From UBA8914 sp034002905 (GTDB lineage Bacteria > Pseudomonadota > Alphaproteobacteria > UBA9219): a DNA stretch of 52,293 nucleotides. Made by a program: the position numbers and the translations under genes. This document shows, piece after piece, positions 30,852 through 39,052 of the stretch; within the stretch, counting starts at the first letter, position 1; the number at the start of each line of letters is the position of its first letter. The stretch spans positions 1-52,293 of the forward strand of contig JAVEZQ010000013.1 of the NCBI GenBank assembly GCA_034002905.1. Reading direction: 5' to 3'. The notes beneath the pieces were generated by a model. The model made no database searches. It worked only from the letters and a program-made list of their open reading frames with translations, and was not told the DNA's origin.

Positions 30852-33080
30852 ATGCCTGCTTTAAGCGCAAAACCTGATCAAAAGCTTCCATCGACAGCCC
30901 TCACAACATGGGTTTGGCCGTGGAGTATGGCGCTTGCGCCAACCATCCCCCTTGCGCAACAGTTCGTCGATTACTGGGTTGACGCGCTGCAAAGAAATAT
31001 CCTTGTGCTCGATGTTCTGCGTCGTCGCGGCAATCAATACATCGAACAACAAAAGGACCCCGATCCCAGCATTCTTTATTTCGATACCGTCATTCTGATA
31101 GATGGCCGAACCCTCCTATTTCCTGTGAACTATCAATTGCACCGCGTTCTTCCACCGGACGGCATCGAAACAGACCCTCGCAAACGGCCCTTCGTTGTCT
31201 TTGATCCACGTGCCGGACACGGCCCCGGGATGAGCGGCATGAAGCCGGAAAGCGAAATTGGCATGGCCCTTAAGCAAGGACATCCGGTTTACTGGGTCAG
31301 CTTTCTACCGATGCCCGTGAAGGGGCAAACCTCGCAAGATGTTTGTCAGGCCGAAGCCGTCTTTATTTCCAAGATTATCGAATGGCATCCGCACGCGGAC
31401 AAGCCCTGCTTGATCGGCAATTGTCAGGCCGGATGGCAAATCGCGATCATGAGCGCAATGGAGCCCGATCTACCGGGCGTGCTCATTCTTGCCGGGGCGC
31501 CGCTTAGCTATTGGACGGGCGCACATGGCAGCAATCACATGCGCTATATGAGCGGCGTGACAGGTGGCTCTTGGCCCGTCGCGCTGACCTGCGATTTGGG
31601 TAACGGGATTTTCGATGGCGCACATCTGGTTGATAGTTTTGAAAAGAACAACCCAAGCAATACCTATCTGCGCAAACCCTATGCCCTTTACACTAAAATC
31701 GACAGCGAAGCCCCTCGTTTCCTTGAGTTCGAAAGATGGTGGAACAATCCCGTTTATTTGGGTCGCGAAGAAATGCATTTTGTCTCCGATGATCTCTTTA
31801 TTGGAAATCATTTGGTCGAGGGACGCATTCAAACATCAAACGGTATTCGTGTTGATCTGCGCAATATTCATGTGCCAATCGTTATCTTTTGTTCGCAAGC
31901 GGATGATATCACCTCGCCACAGCAAGCGCTTGGCTGGCTCCTTGATCTTTATGGCTGCGATGATGATATCCTCGCGAATGAACAGACCATTATTTATTCG
32001 ATGCATGAATATATCGGGCATTTAGGCCTGTTTGTTTCGGCAGCCATCGCAGGCAAAGAGCATCAGAAGTTTATCAGCACCATCGATATGATTGAGATGT
32101 TGCCGCCCGGTTTATTCGAGGCTCGTTTTGTTTCCAAAGACGAAGAGCCCCATAATGCCGAATATGCAAGCGGGGATTTCATTTTGCGTTTCGAGCGACG
32201 AAGCCTTGAGGATATTCGGGCCCTGGGCGTCAACGACCGCGAAGACGACATGCGGTTTGCAACGGTTGCGCGCTTATCAGAGAACATCCAAGGCCTGTAT
32301 TACACCTGTCTGTCCCCCTTCATACAGGCGCTTTCTTCACCGGAAACAGCGAAGCTTATCCATCAAACGCACCCGATCCGTCTTCAGGTTCTTGCCTTTT
32401 CCGACAATAATCCATGGATGGCCCTTCTCGGGCCCTTACAAAAATGGGCAGAGTCTTCACGCGCGCCACTTAAAAGCGCCAATCTGTTTTGGGACATCCA
32501 GGAAGAAATCGCCACGATCACAGAACACACACTCAAACAACTTGATGCCTGTAAAAACACGTGGGCCGAAGGATTTTTCTTAGCCTTCTATGGCTGGCCC
32601 CTCCTTCAGGCGATGGTCGGCCTTCACTCCGTCCGTCCCTATATTCGCCATCCACTGGATAAAGATCTTCAATCGGAGCGCGAGAGAAAACGCCGTCTTG
32701 TCCACTTGCTCGAAACAGCCGATGAAGGCGGCCTTCCAGAAGCCGTTATTCGCGGCTTGTTCTATATTGCACGCGCCGAGCATATGATCGACGAACGGGA
32801 ATATCGCCTTGTACTCAAACTACGGGAAGAAAGCAGCCTTTTTCCTGCGCTTTCGCAGGAGGAATTGCGCACCATGGCGCGCAAACAATATATGCTTCTT
32901 GTACTGGATGAGGATAAAACACTCCGAGCGATACCAACTCTTCTCAAAAATACCGGGTTTAAAGCAGCGCAGCAGGCTTTTGATCTTATCAAAACTGTCG
33001 TACAAGCCCGCCACGCCTTGAGCACAGAAGAACAAAAACGCCTCTCGACGCTTGCCCACCTTTTTACCGTAAAAAGTTAG
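30852..33080 (+). CDS. DUF3141 alpha/beta-hydrolase with C-terminal TerB-like region
   Basis: A 742-residue cytoplasmic protein. The N-terminal two thirds are an alpha/beta-hydrolase of the DUF3141 group, related to polyhydroxyalkanoate synthases. The nucleophile elbow reads GNCQAGW with Cys191, the acid is Asp351 or Asp352 and the base is His390 in IGHLGLF. A helical C-terminal domain (about 600-742, with EHMIDEREYRLV) resembles TerB/tellurite-resistance modules. Polymerase activity is not established for the group. Its last 266 bp are duplicated at 34455-34720. Confidence 0.88.
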   Translation: MPALSAKPDQKLPSTALTTWVWPWSMALAPTIPLAQQFVDYWVDALQRNILVLDVLRRRGNQYIEQQKDPDPSILYFDTVILIDGRTLLFPVNYQLHRVLPPDGIETDPRKRPFVVFDPRAGHGPGMSGMKPESEIGMALKQGHPVYWVSFLPMPVKGQTSQDVCQAEAVFISKIIEWHPHADKPCLIGNCQAGWQIAIMSAMEPDLPGVLILAGAPLSYWTGAHGSNHMRYMSGVTGGSWPVALTCDLGNGIFDGAHLVDSFEKNNPSNTYLRKPYALYTKIDSEAPRFLEFERWWNNPVYLGREEMHFVSDDLFIGNHLVEGRIQTSNGIRVDLRNIHVPIVIFCSQADDITSPQQALGWLLDLYGCDDDILANEQTIIYSMHEYIGHLGLFVSAAIAGKEHQKFISTIDMIEMLPPGLFEARFVSKDEEPHNAEYASGDFILRFERRSLEDIRALGVNDREDDMRFATVARLSENIQGLYYTCLSPFIQALSSPETAKLIHQTHPIRLQVLAFSDNNPWMALLGPLQKWAESSRAPLKSANLFWDIQEEIATITEHTLKQLDACKNTWAEGFFLAFYGWPLLQAMVGLHSVRPYIRHPLDKDLQSERERKRRLVHLLETADEGGLPEAVIRGLFYIARAEHMIDEREYRLVLKLREESSLFPALSQEELRTMARKQYMLLVLDEDKTLRAIPTLLKNTGFKAAQQAFDLIKTVVQARHALSTEEQKRLSTLAHLFTVKS
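32813..33078 (+). repeat. 266-bp direct repeat, copy 1 (3' end of the DUF3141 gene)
   Basis: This segment matches 34455-34720 along its whole length without gaps; I count about four mismatches in 266 bp. It ends at the T of the stop codon, which reads TAG here and TGA in the other copy. The two copies flank the inositol-monophosphatase-like gene. Confidence 0.95.
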
Positions 33081-33086
33081 TCCGCC

Positions 33087-33998
33087 TTATCGCGCACAAT
33101 TTGTGGGCACAGAAGCCTTCGGATAAAGCCGCGACCATACCATCCGCGCCGTCGGTTCATCTGCGGCACTGACATATCGCAAAGATTCATTTTTTGCTGC
33201 ACGATAGATTTGGGGCTCTTTTTGGAGCCACGCACAGCCGCTTTCCAACAAAAGAATGTGCGGCGCAGCAAAATCCCATGGGGTGATGAAGCATTTATTA
33301 TAAGCAACAGCATGCACCCCTTGCCCAAGGGCCATATTCAGAAAATCTATGCCAATCGCGCGGGAGGATCGAATCTGGCCTATCGCTTGCGGCAACTCTT
33401 CCAAAGGACGGCCTGTTTTATCACCTTTGGCCCGAGTCACCCAAACCACATGCAAATCATTTTCACTGACACGTACGCGCGGGGTTCTTATCCGCCCCTG
33501 TCCAAAGGTGTCCGTAAAAGCACCTTGCCCCTTAACAGCCATAAAAACTTTCTGGGCCGTCACATCCGAACGCCGGTGAATATCAGGATTTAGAACAAAC
33601 CCCATCAAGGGCCGCCCACGATATGCCAGCGCAACCAGCATTGTAAAGCCCGGTTGGCCGTGCCGGAACCTCCACGTCCCATCCAAAGGATCGACGATCC
33701 ATACAGGCTTGTCGCTTTTAAGTATGTCGAGCGTTCGCAAGTCACGACTAACAGCTTCTTCGCCCAAGACCGCCGAATCAGGCAAAAGAAGCGGGAGAAC
33801 TTTTGATAATCTCTCTTCGGCTTTTTCATCAGCGATCGTCACAAGATCTGCAGGGCCGGTCTTCATGCGCACCGCGCTATCGTCCAGACACCCAAACCGC
33901 GATAAAATCTCTTCTTTCGCAACGAGGCGCATCTCTTCAGCAACATCATCCAGCTTGACTCGCCTAAGCAGGTCTGTTGCCCTTTCAATTTCGTTCAT
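33087..33998 (-). CDS. Inositol monophosphatase family protein (SuhB/HisN/CysQ-like)
   Basis: A 303-residue metal-dependent phosphatase of the FIG superfamily. The metal ligands are seen in LGEEAV (Glu), DPLDGTWRF (about 102-110, the signature DxxDGT) and the C-terminal PWDFAAPHILLLESG. The substrate cannot be fixed from the sequence; inositol phosphate, histidinol phosphate and PAP are known family substrates. It lies between two direct repeats of the DUF3141 gene tail. Its ATG overlaps the stop of a short upstream frame. Confidence 0.87.
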   Translation of the reverse strand: MNEIERATDLLRRVKLDDVAEEMRLVAKEEILSRFGCLDDSAVRMKTGPADLVTIADEKAEERLSKVLPLLLPDSAVLGEEAVSRDLRTLDILKSDKPVWIVDPLDGTWRFRHGQPGFTMLVALAYRGRPLMGFVLNPDIHRRSDVTAQKVFMAVKGQGAFTDTFGQGRIRTPRVRVSENDLHVVWVTRAKGDKTGRPLEELPQAIGQIRSSRAIGIDFLNMALGQGVHAVAYNKCFITPWDFAAPHILLLESGCAWLQKEPQIYRAAKNESLRYVSAADEPTARMVWSRLYPKASVPTNCAR

Positions 33999-34144
33999 GT
34001 GTTAACGGCCTTACTTGATATTACGATTTTTTCTGGGATCGTTACAACGGACCGGCTCGACCGATCCAAAATCGCGCGCGCTGCCCGAATTTGCTCGGCG
34101 GTTATGCTGCCTTGTGCCCCCTCGCCTCTCTCCCTATTGAACAA
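33995..34144 (-). pseudogene. Possible remnant of an XRE-type regulator gene
   Basis: A 49-codon frame on the minus strand contains SITAEQIRAARAILD, a stretch I recognise as the usual opening of a class of XRE helix-turn-helix regulators. The second half of the HTH is missing and the frame ends with unrelated residues. Its TGA overlaps the ATG of the phosphatase gene. No ATG starts it; TTG at 34144 is the only candidate. It is best read as a gene remnant, with low certainty. The rest of 34000-34454 shows no other gene. Confidence 0.35.
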
Positions 34145-34454
34145 CTCACAAAGAAACTAAACATTTTAATGATCCTAGCAAAGACGATTTTTCCAGACGA
34201 AGGAAAAACCATCAGGTATCCGCTCTTCATTTGACTTGGTTAATATTGGTGCCACACCCCTTTCTTTCCAAATACTATTCATAAAGGTCTTTATCGCTTC
34301 ACCACCTTGCACAAAATAACTACTTCTTATTTATTGAGCACGATTGATCCACGATCTTCTTGTTGCAGTGCTAGCGCACCTGAAGCATAAACAGACCAGA
34401 AGGATCATGGGGTGGGGTCGGCTTACGTCAGACCCAGCTTCGGACAGAGCGCAA

Positions 34455-34723
34455 ACTCAAACTACGGGAAGAAAGCAGCCTTTTTCCTGCGCTTTCGCAG
34501 GAGGAATTGCGTACCATGGCGCGCAAACAATATATGCTTCTTGTACTGGATGAGGATAAAACACTCCGAGCGATACCAACTCTTCTCAAAAATACCGGAT
34601 TTAAAGCAGCACAGCAGGCTTTTGATCTTATCAAAACTGTCGTACAAGCCCGCCAGGCCTTGAGCACAGAAGAACAAAAACGCCTCTCGACGCTTGCCCA
34701 CCTTTTTACCGTAAAAAGTTGAA
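34455..34723 (+). pseudogene. Duplicated 3' fragment of the DUF3141 gene
   Basis: A 266-bp near-identical copy (34455-34720) of the last 88 codons of the DUF3141 gene, in the same frame and ending in TGA. It has no promoter, no ribosome-binding site and no N-terminal part, and the sequence upstream of 34455 is unrelated to that gene. It is therefore a truncated duplicate. The few differences are mostly silent or conservative (for example His to Gln in QARHAL), so the duplication is recent or is kept alike by gene conversion. Confidence 0.9.
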
Positions 34724-34865
34724 TTCCTGCTAACGCGAGCAGCCATTAGGCACGAGATTGCGGAGATAAATCCCCAAGCACGACGCGCCTTGCCCCCTTC
34801 GCCCTATGCTCTGTAGTCTCTCTATCCATCCCTCTATATTTTTTCGGATAAAAACAAACAGGAAG

Positions 34866-35807
34866 CTATGGCGTATAGGATATTCCCCTGCGCGAAAATG
34901 ATGCGCCAAGATTCGTTACGCCCTCTTCTCTTCTTGGCCGGTGACCAAATAATTTGTCTTCCGCGTCCGCACCTCCCTTGTCCGCAGGTCGAAAAGATCT
35001 CTCATTCGACCCAAAGACTTTTTCTGGGAGCGTTTCAACCGTCGAAGATCTCTGCTGCGCCATACCCCCAGATGCGTGTTGCGGAACTCTATCCCTCGAA
35101 GACGTTGTTTGTTTTGTTCCCTGATTATTATCAGGCACCGCGCCAACAACATTGAAGCCGCCCCAGGGCAAGCCACCCGTCGGGTTAAAGGGCAACTTCG
35201 TATCCTTCTTTTCGGAAGGAGCAAAGCTTACACCGCCCGATCCAAAGCCAGCTGACTGAGCACGCTGATAGGTGCTTTGACCTAGACGATCCTGCCCTGC
35301 CCCCTTGGCCATCGCACGATTGCTTTGCTGCGCGGACACCATTGCTTTATGCGACATGGTTACCTGTCCATGATTAGGCTTCTGCGAAGACGAGGATTCA
35401 TCTGGGTCCTCCAAAAGGGCTTTTTGCTCTGCGCGCGGTAAGCCTTTTACCACAGAATAACGATAGAGATTGTAGCCCTCCAGCGCCTGATTGGTAAACT
35501 TTGCCATTCCCAAATCTTTCATGCGCACACTGATAAGCTCACGCGCAGCCTTCATCCCGCCACGGCTATGTGCATTTGCAGCATCATTCAAGATTGCTGA
35601 AACATGAAGATACGCATAATTATTTTTCTTATAACCAGCAAGAGACAGAAAATCCGTATGATTCATAGATCCGGAGCGAATAGCGCCTGCCTTGGCCGCC
35701 GCAATGAAAAGCTCTCTTTTTTGATCCATAGGAAGATGACAGATTCTTTCCGGCAATTTCTGTGCGCCATAGAGCAAGGCCACAAAAGCATATTCGAGCG
35801 ATGACAT
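34866..35807 (-). CDS. Hypothetical low-complexity protein, 313 residues
   Basis: Not recognised. A good ribosome-binding site (AAGGAGAG) precedes the ATG at 35807. Residues 1 to about 130 form a predicted helical domain (KLPERICHLPMDQKRELFIA, GYNLYRYSVVKGLP). The rest is a disordered, Gln/Ser/Gly-rich tail with many charged residues. There is no signal peptide or membrane segment. This layout of a small folded head and long disordered tail is common in secreted or scaffold proteins, but no function is claimed. It borders the tRNA-Arg hotspot. Confidence 0.65.
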   Translation of the reverse strand: MSSLEYAFVALLYGAQKLPERICHLPMDQKRELFIAAAKAGAIRSGSMNHTDFLSLAGYKKNNYAYLHVSAILNDAANAHSRGGMKAARELISVRMKDLGMAKFTNQALEGYNLYRYSVVKGLPRAEQKALLEDPDESSSSQKPNHGQVTMSHKAMVSAQQSNRAMAKGAGQDRLGQSTYQRAQSAGFGSGGVSFAPSEKKDTKLPFNPTGGLPWGGFNVVGAVPDNNQGTKQTTSSRDRVPQHASGGMAQQRSSTVETLPEKVFGSNERSFRPADKGGADAEDKLFGHRPRREEGVTNLGASFSRRGISYTP

Positions 35808-36162
35808 GTCCTCTCCTTATAAATAAAAGGGAAAAAGACAAAAAAATACGTATAACAAAAATTACATATATAAATTGCATATATATAATACATATCAAAT
35901 TGTTTCTATTCGTTTAATATATGTTATAGATAACAGAAGGTTAATCAAAGCCATTGCCTCGGCTCAAAGAAAATCTAACCTATTGTAAACAAAGAAATCA
36001 TAAACTGGAGCACACAGGGTCGCTGTCGGCACCGCCTGACCCATGATAAATTTCTTCTTGCATTCTTGATGAAGGCTCATCAATCAGGCATAAAGCTTTT
36101 CCAAAGGTCATGGGAATAGAGTTTGCGTTTGCCAGCGCCGTTACCCAAATCGAGCCTTGTAC
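35808..36162. promoter_or_regulatory. AT-rich intergenic region upstream of the 313-residue gene and tRNA-Arg
   Basis: The part at 35820-35960 is markedly AT-rich, with runs of TATATA-type sequence, and must hold the promoter of the 313-residue gene (minus). The right part leads into tRNA-Arg (plus). No gene is seen here. Confidence 0.5.
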
Positions 36163-36239
36163 GTCCCCGTAGCTCAGCAGGATAGAGCGTCGGTTTCCTA
36201 AACCGCAGGCCGGAGGTTCGAATCCTCTCGGGGACGCCA
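36163..36239 (+). tRNA. tRNA-Arg (anticodon CCT)
   Basis: The 77-nt gene has acceptor arm GTCCCCG/CGGGGAC, the D-arm GCTCAGCAGGATAGAGC, anticodon loop TTCCTAA (CCT at 36197-36199), T-arm GGTTCGAATCC and encoded CCA. The anticodon stem has a mismatch at its first pair (T with C). Its 3' end is the attachment site of the adjacent integrated element, and the recombinase gene runs into it from the other strand. Confidence 0.95.
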
Positions 36240-37814
36240 TTCAGGTATGAAACTGGGCACTTCGCCCATGTTAATGTTACCCCCGTTTGAAATAAGGCTC
36301 ACCATAGACGACCGAGAGCCTCGGATCGTTATTTCTTGGTCTTTGATCCTGATTTCGCTCACAGCAGCCTTGAGATAGGCGCGGGAGAACGCGGAAGGCA
36401 CCGTCAGGCGGTCGCGGATCACGCGGGTGAAGGCATCAATCTTTTGGGGCGAGATAACGGCCAGCGGCATTTGTTGCTTGCGCTTGAGAGCGGCGATTTC
36501 CAGCAAGAGATTTTCTTTACGGGCTTTGTTCTGGTGAGCCCGATCCCCGATCATGTCCATATCCAACGCGCCGCGCTGAATTGCATCCAAAAGGCGGTTT
36601 TGGGCTTGCTCAGTGTTTTTAAGCTCGGCCTCAAGTTTCTTGATCCGGCCTTTATCCGCACCACCGCCCTTGGCGACCTCGGCGCGAAGGTCATTCAAAA
36701 GGCCTTTCAGATAGTCAGCCGTGCAGACCTTTTGCCGGAAGGCATCCAAGACCAAGCCTTCCAGCTTTTCGGTTGGAATGTTGCGCGATGGGCAAGAGGC
36801 GTTGCCTTTGCTCATGCGGTTAGTGCATTTATAGTAAGCATACCGACCGCTTTTGCCCGTGGTGATGGTCATGCCAGAGCCGCAGCAATCGCATTTCAAA
36901 AGCCCCGTCAACAGATGGGGCGAGGTTTCACGACGAGGAATGCAGCGCTTGGGCGAGAACGCACCTCGCAGCTTGGTAGCTTGCTCAAAGAGAGCCAGAT
37001 CAATGATGGCAGGAACAGGAACCTTGATCCATTCGCTTTCTGGTTTGGTTCGGTGGGTCTTGCTATCCGTTTTGTTGAAGACGTGCAATCCCATATAGGT
37101 GAGGCTTGAAAGAACCTCAAAAACCTTTTGAACGCGCCATTCTTTGCCGCGCATAAAAAGACCTCGTTTATTGAGATTTTTGGCAATCTCTTTCATGCCT
37201 ATACGAGGCGCATCTTTTCCGTGGATGTAGAGCGTGAAGATTTCGCGGACAATCTCGGCCTCGGCTGGATCAATATCCAGTTTCTTTTTAAGCCGTCCGT
37301 GTGTGCCTGTGCGCCCCGCGTCAATCGTCCGAAAACCAAAGGGAGCCTTTGCGCCGTTAAAGTAACCCTGCCGCGCATTTTCATTCATGCCGCGCAAGGT
37401 ATGCTTGGCGTTTTCTTTGCTTTGATATTCATCAAACATCATGACCAAATGGCGGAACAACTCGCCCGATGGATCATCGTTTGTCTGTTGCGTGATGGAA
37501 TAGAGCTTGACCCCGACGCGGTTGAGCTTGCGTTCATAAAATACCGCCTGCGCCAGATCACGGAAGAAACGCGAATAACTGTGAACAATGATTGCCTCAA
37601 ACGGCGCGGGTTTCTCCATTGCCGCCGCAACCATTTCTTGAAACTCTGGCCGCTTATCATCCGTGGCGGTTGCGCCAGCCTCAACATATTCAGCCGCAAC
37701 AATGTGGCCGTTGCGCTTGCACCAGTCGCGCATCTGGCGCAACTGGTCAGGGATTGATAACTCATTGTCCGCTTGGCGTGTCGTGGACACACGGGCATAA
37801 AGAGCAACTCTCAT
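36198..37814 (-). CDS. Large serine recombinase (integrase of module 1)
   Basis: A 538-residue site-specific recombinase. The resolvase domain opens MRVALYARVSTTRQ with nucleophile Ser10. A Recombinase domain follows (about 165-270), then a zinc ribbon with CDCCGSG and CTNRMSKGNASC (about 315-350), and a coiled coil (about 385-440). The ATG at 37814 is preferred over an upstream in-frame start at 37916. The last 14 residues (EWRPREDSNLRPAV) are read from the antisense of the host tRNA-Arg, so the present C-terminus depends on integration. The start overlaps the preceding small ORF by 53 nt. Confidence 0.92.
   Translation of the reverse strand: MRVALYARVSTTRQADNELSIPDQLRQMRDWCKRNGHIVAAEYVEAGATATDDKRPEFQEMVAAAMEKPAPFEAIIVHSYSRFFRDLAQAVFYERKLNRVGVKLYSITQQTNDDPSGELFRHLVMMFDEYQSKENAKHTLRGMNENARQGYFNGAKAPFGFRTIDAGRTGTHGRLKKKLDIDPAEAEIVREIFTLYIHGKDAPRIGMKEIAKNLNKRGLFMRGKEWRVQKVFEVLSSLTYMGLHVFNKTDSKTHRTKPESEWIKVPVPAIIDLALFEQATKLRGAFSPKRCIPRRETSPHLLTGLLKCDCCGSGMTITTGKSGRYAYYKCTNRMSKGNASCPSRNIPTEKLEGLVLDAFRQKVCTADYLKGLLNDLRAEVAKGGGADKGRIKKLEAELKNTEQAQNRLLDAIQRGALDMDMIGDRAHQNKARKENLLLEIAALKRKQQMPLAVISPQKIDAFTRVIRDRLTVPSAFSRAYLKAAVSEIRIKDQEITIRGSRSSMVSLISNGGNINMGEVPSFIPEWRPREDSNLRPAV
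36234..36267. repeat. attL-like repeat at the tRNA-Arg 3' end
   Basis: This 34-bp segment matches 41797-41830 with two mismatches. Its first six bases are the last bases of tRNA-Arg; the rest codes for the recombinase C-terminus GEVPSFIPEWR. The crossover is inferred to lie within the shared ACGCCATTCA, after which the copies differ. Confidence 0.8.
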
Positions 37815-37944
37815 CTTCTTCTTCGCTTTCTGCAAACTGCATTTCCTTGAGAATCTCGGATAAATACGACAAAAGCAACTGGATTTCTGCGGGACGCGCC
37901 CCATCCCTGAAAACAAGGCTCAAAACAGGATTTTCATCAGACAT
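37762..37944 (-). CDS. Small 60-residue protein between rep and the recombinase gene
   Basis: Its ATG overlaps the TGA of the rep gene (ATGTCTGA), and its end overlaps the recombinase start by 53 nt in another frame. The protein begins MSDENPVLSLVFRDGARP, has an amphipathic helix (AEIQLLLSYLSEILKEMQFA) and an acidic, cysteine-containing tail. No family is recognised. The coupling to rep is the main evidence that it is translated. It might assist replication or excision, but this is a guess. Confidence 0.55.
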   Translation of the reverse strand: MSDENPVLSLVFRDGARPAEIQLLLSYLSEILKEMQFAESEEEDESCSLCPCVHDTPSGQ

Positions 37945-39022
37945 CTGAAAACCTCAACTTATCCATTTTGTGTTGCACGTCTTGTTGCCAAGAAACAGGA
38001 TCATAAATCCTGTTCAAGTGTTGTGACACGTTTCTTAACGTCTCATGGAAACCTTGAGGCGGGGCATCGTCGTACAAGCTGGACAGCGCCGCAATGCTCT
38101 TCAAGTACCCCATCATACTGATTATGTTGCGCTGAACTCTTTCAGGGTAATGCGCCCGATAATTTGGAAGTGCCCTAATAGGTTGCTGTCCAAAGGCAGA
38201 AATTTGTTCCCGCAAGTCAAGCCACAGGGGATGCACAGGCCAACGTGAGCGGTTGGTGTCCGAAGTGATCGTGCGCAATGAAGTGTGATGCTCACACAAG
38301 AGGCCAAGGATAAAGCCAATAGATTTATCAAAATCCTCAAGTGTTCTGAGGCCGCGTTCTTTGAGGTAAGCATTGTTAAGTTGCCATTCAATGCGCCAAA
38401 CATTATCCGACAGCCCACCCCAAATAGGGTAAAACCAAGTCTTGCCGCTCTTTATAATCTCGGAGGATTTATTATAAACACGCACACAGGTGCCAACACC
38501 GAACTTATATGTTTCATCTTCACCAAAGCTGCGAAACTTGCAATCCCTGTGAAAACTGGAAACAAAGTTTTTTTCCCCAAAAGCCTTATTGATAAGCTCA
38601 TAATCAAAACAAAGATCAGCGCGTGAAATTGTTTCCGACTTTCTTGGCTTGAGGTTCATGCTTCCTGCCCAATCCAAGAATTCCTCGTGCATGGCACGAT
38701 AGCCCTTATGCCAAAGAGCTTTGCTCAAGAACTTGACGCTAAATGATGGACTATTGAACTCACCAAACTGAATTATAAAATCATTGTCACGGATCAAGAA
38801 GGGAAAGCCAGATGAAGTACCCCCTGCGTTCAAAAAGAAATCCCGCCCGCCGAACGTGATTGCTATGCCGTCTTTCTTCTTACCGCGCCCTATACTGTCA
38901 CGCATCGCCATCAGCTTTTCAAAACTGAAATTGGGCTTGCGCATATCAAGGTAATAGCAAACCTCTAGCGTATCCACACCTTGCGCCAAAAAGGTAAAAA
39001 TCATATCGTGGTTAGTGGACAT
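37937..39022 (-). CDS. Rolling-circle replication initiator-like protein (Rep_trans type)
   Basis: A 361-residue protein resembling the replication-initiation-factor family (Rep_trans) of rolling-circle plasmids and integrative elements. Matching features are SRADLCFDY (about 160-168), the catalytic-type VRVYNKSSEIIKSGKTWF (about 190-207) with its tyrosine, and WRIEWQLN (about 220). Such proteins nick a double-strand origin and start leading-strand synthesis. It is mid-operon, 30 nt after the regulator gene and overlapping the next ORF. Family assignment is by motif only. Confidence 0.75.
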   Translation of the reverse strand: MSTNHDMIFTFLAQGVDTLEVCYYLDMRKPNFSFEKLMAMRDSIGRGKKKDGIAITFGGRDFFLNAGGTSSGFPFLIRDNDFIIQFGEFNSPSFSVKFLSKALWHKGYRAMHEEFLDWAGSMNLKPRKSETISRADLCFDYELINKAFGEKNFVSSFHRDCKFRSFGEDETYKFGVGTCVRVYNKSSEIIKSGKTWFYPIWGGLSDNVWRIEWQLNNAYLKERGLRTLEDFDKSIGFILGLLCEHHTSLRTITSDTNRSRWPVHPLWLDLREQISAFGQQPIRALPNYRAHYPERVQRNIISMMGYLKSIAALSSLYDDAPPQGFHETLRNVSQHLNRIYDPVSWQQDVQHKMDKLRFSDV

Positions 39023-39052
39023 CCTGTGACCTCGTTAGGGTAAAAAAAGGGG

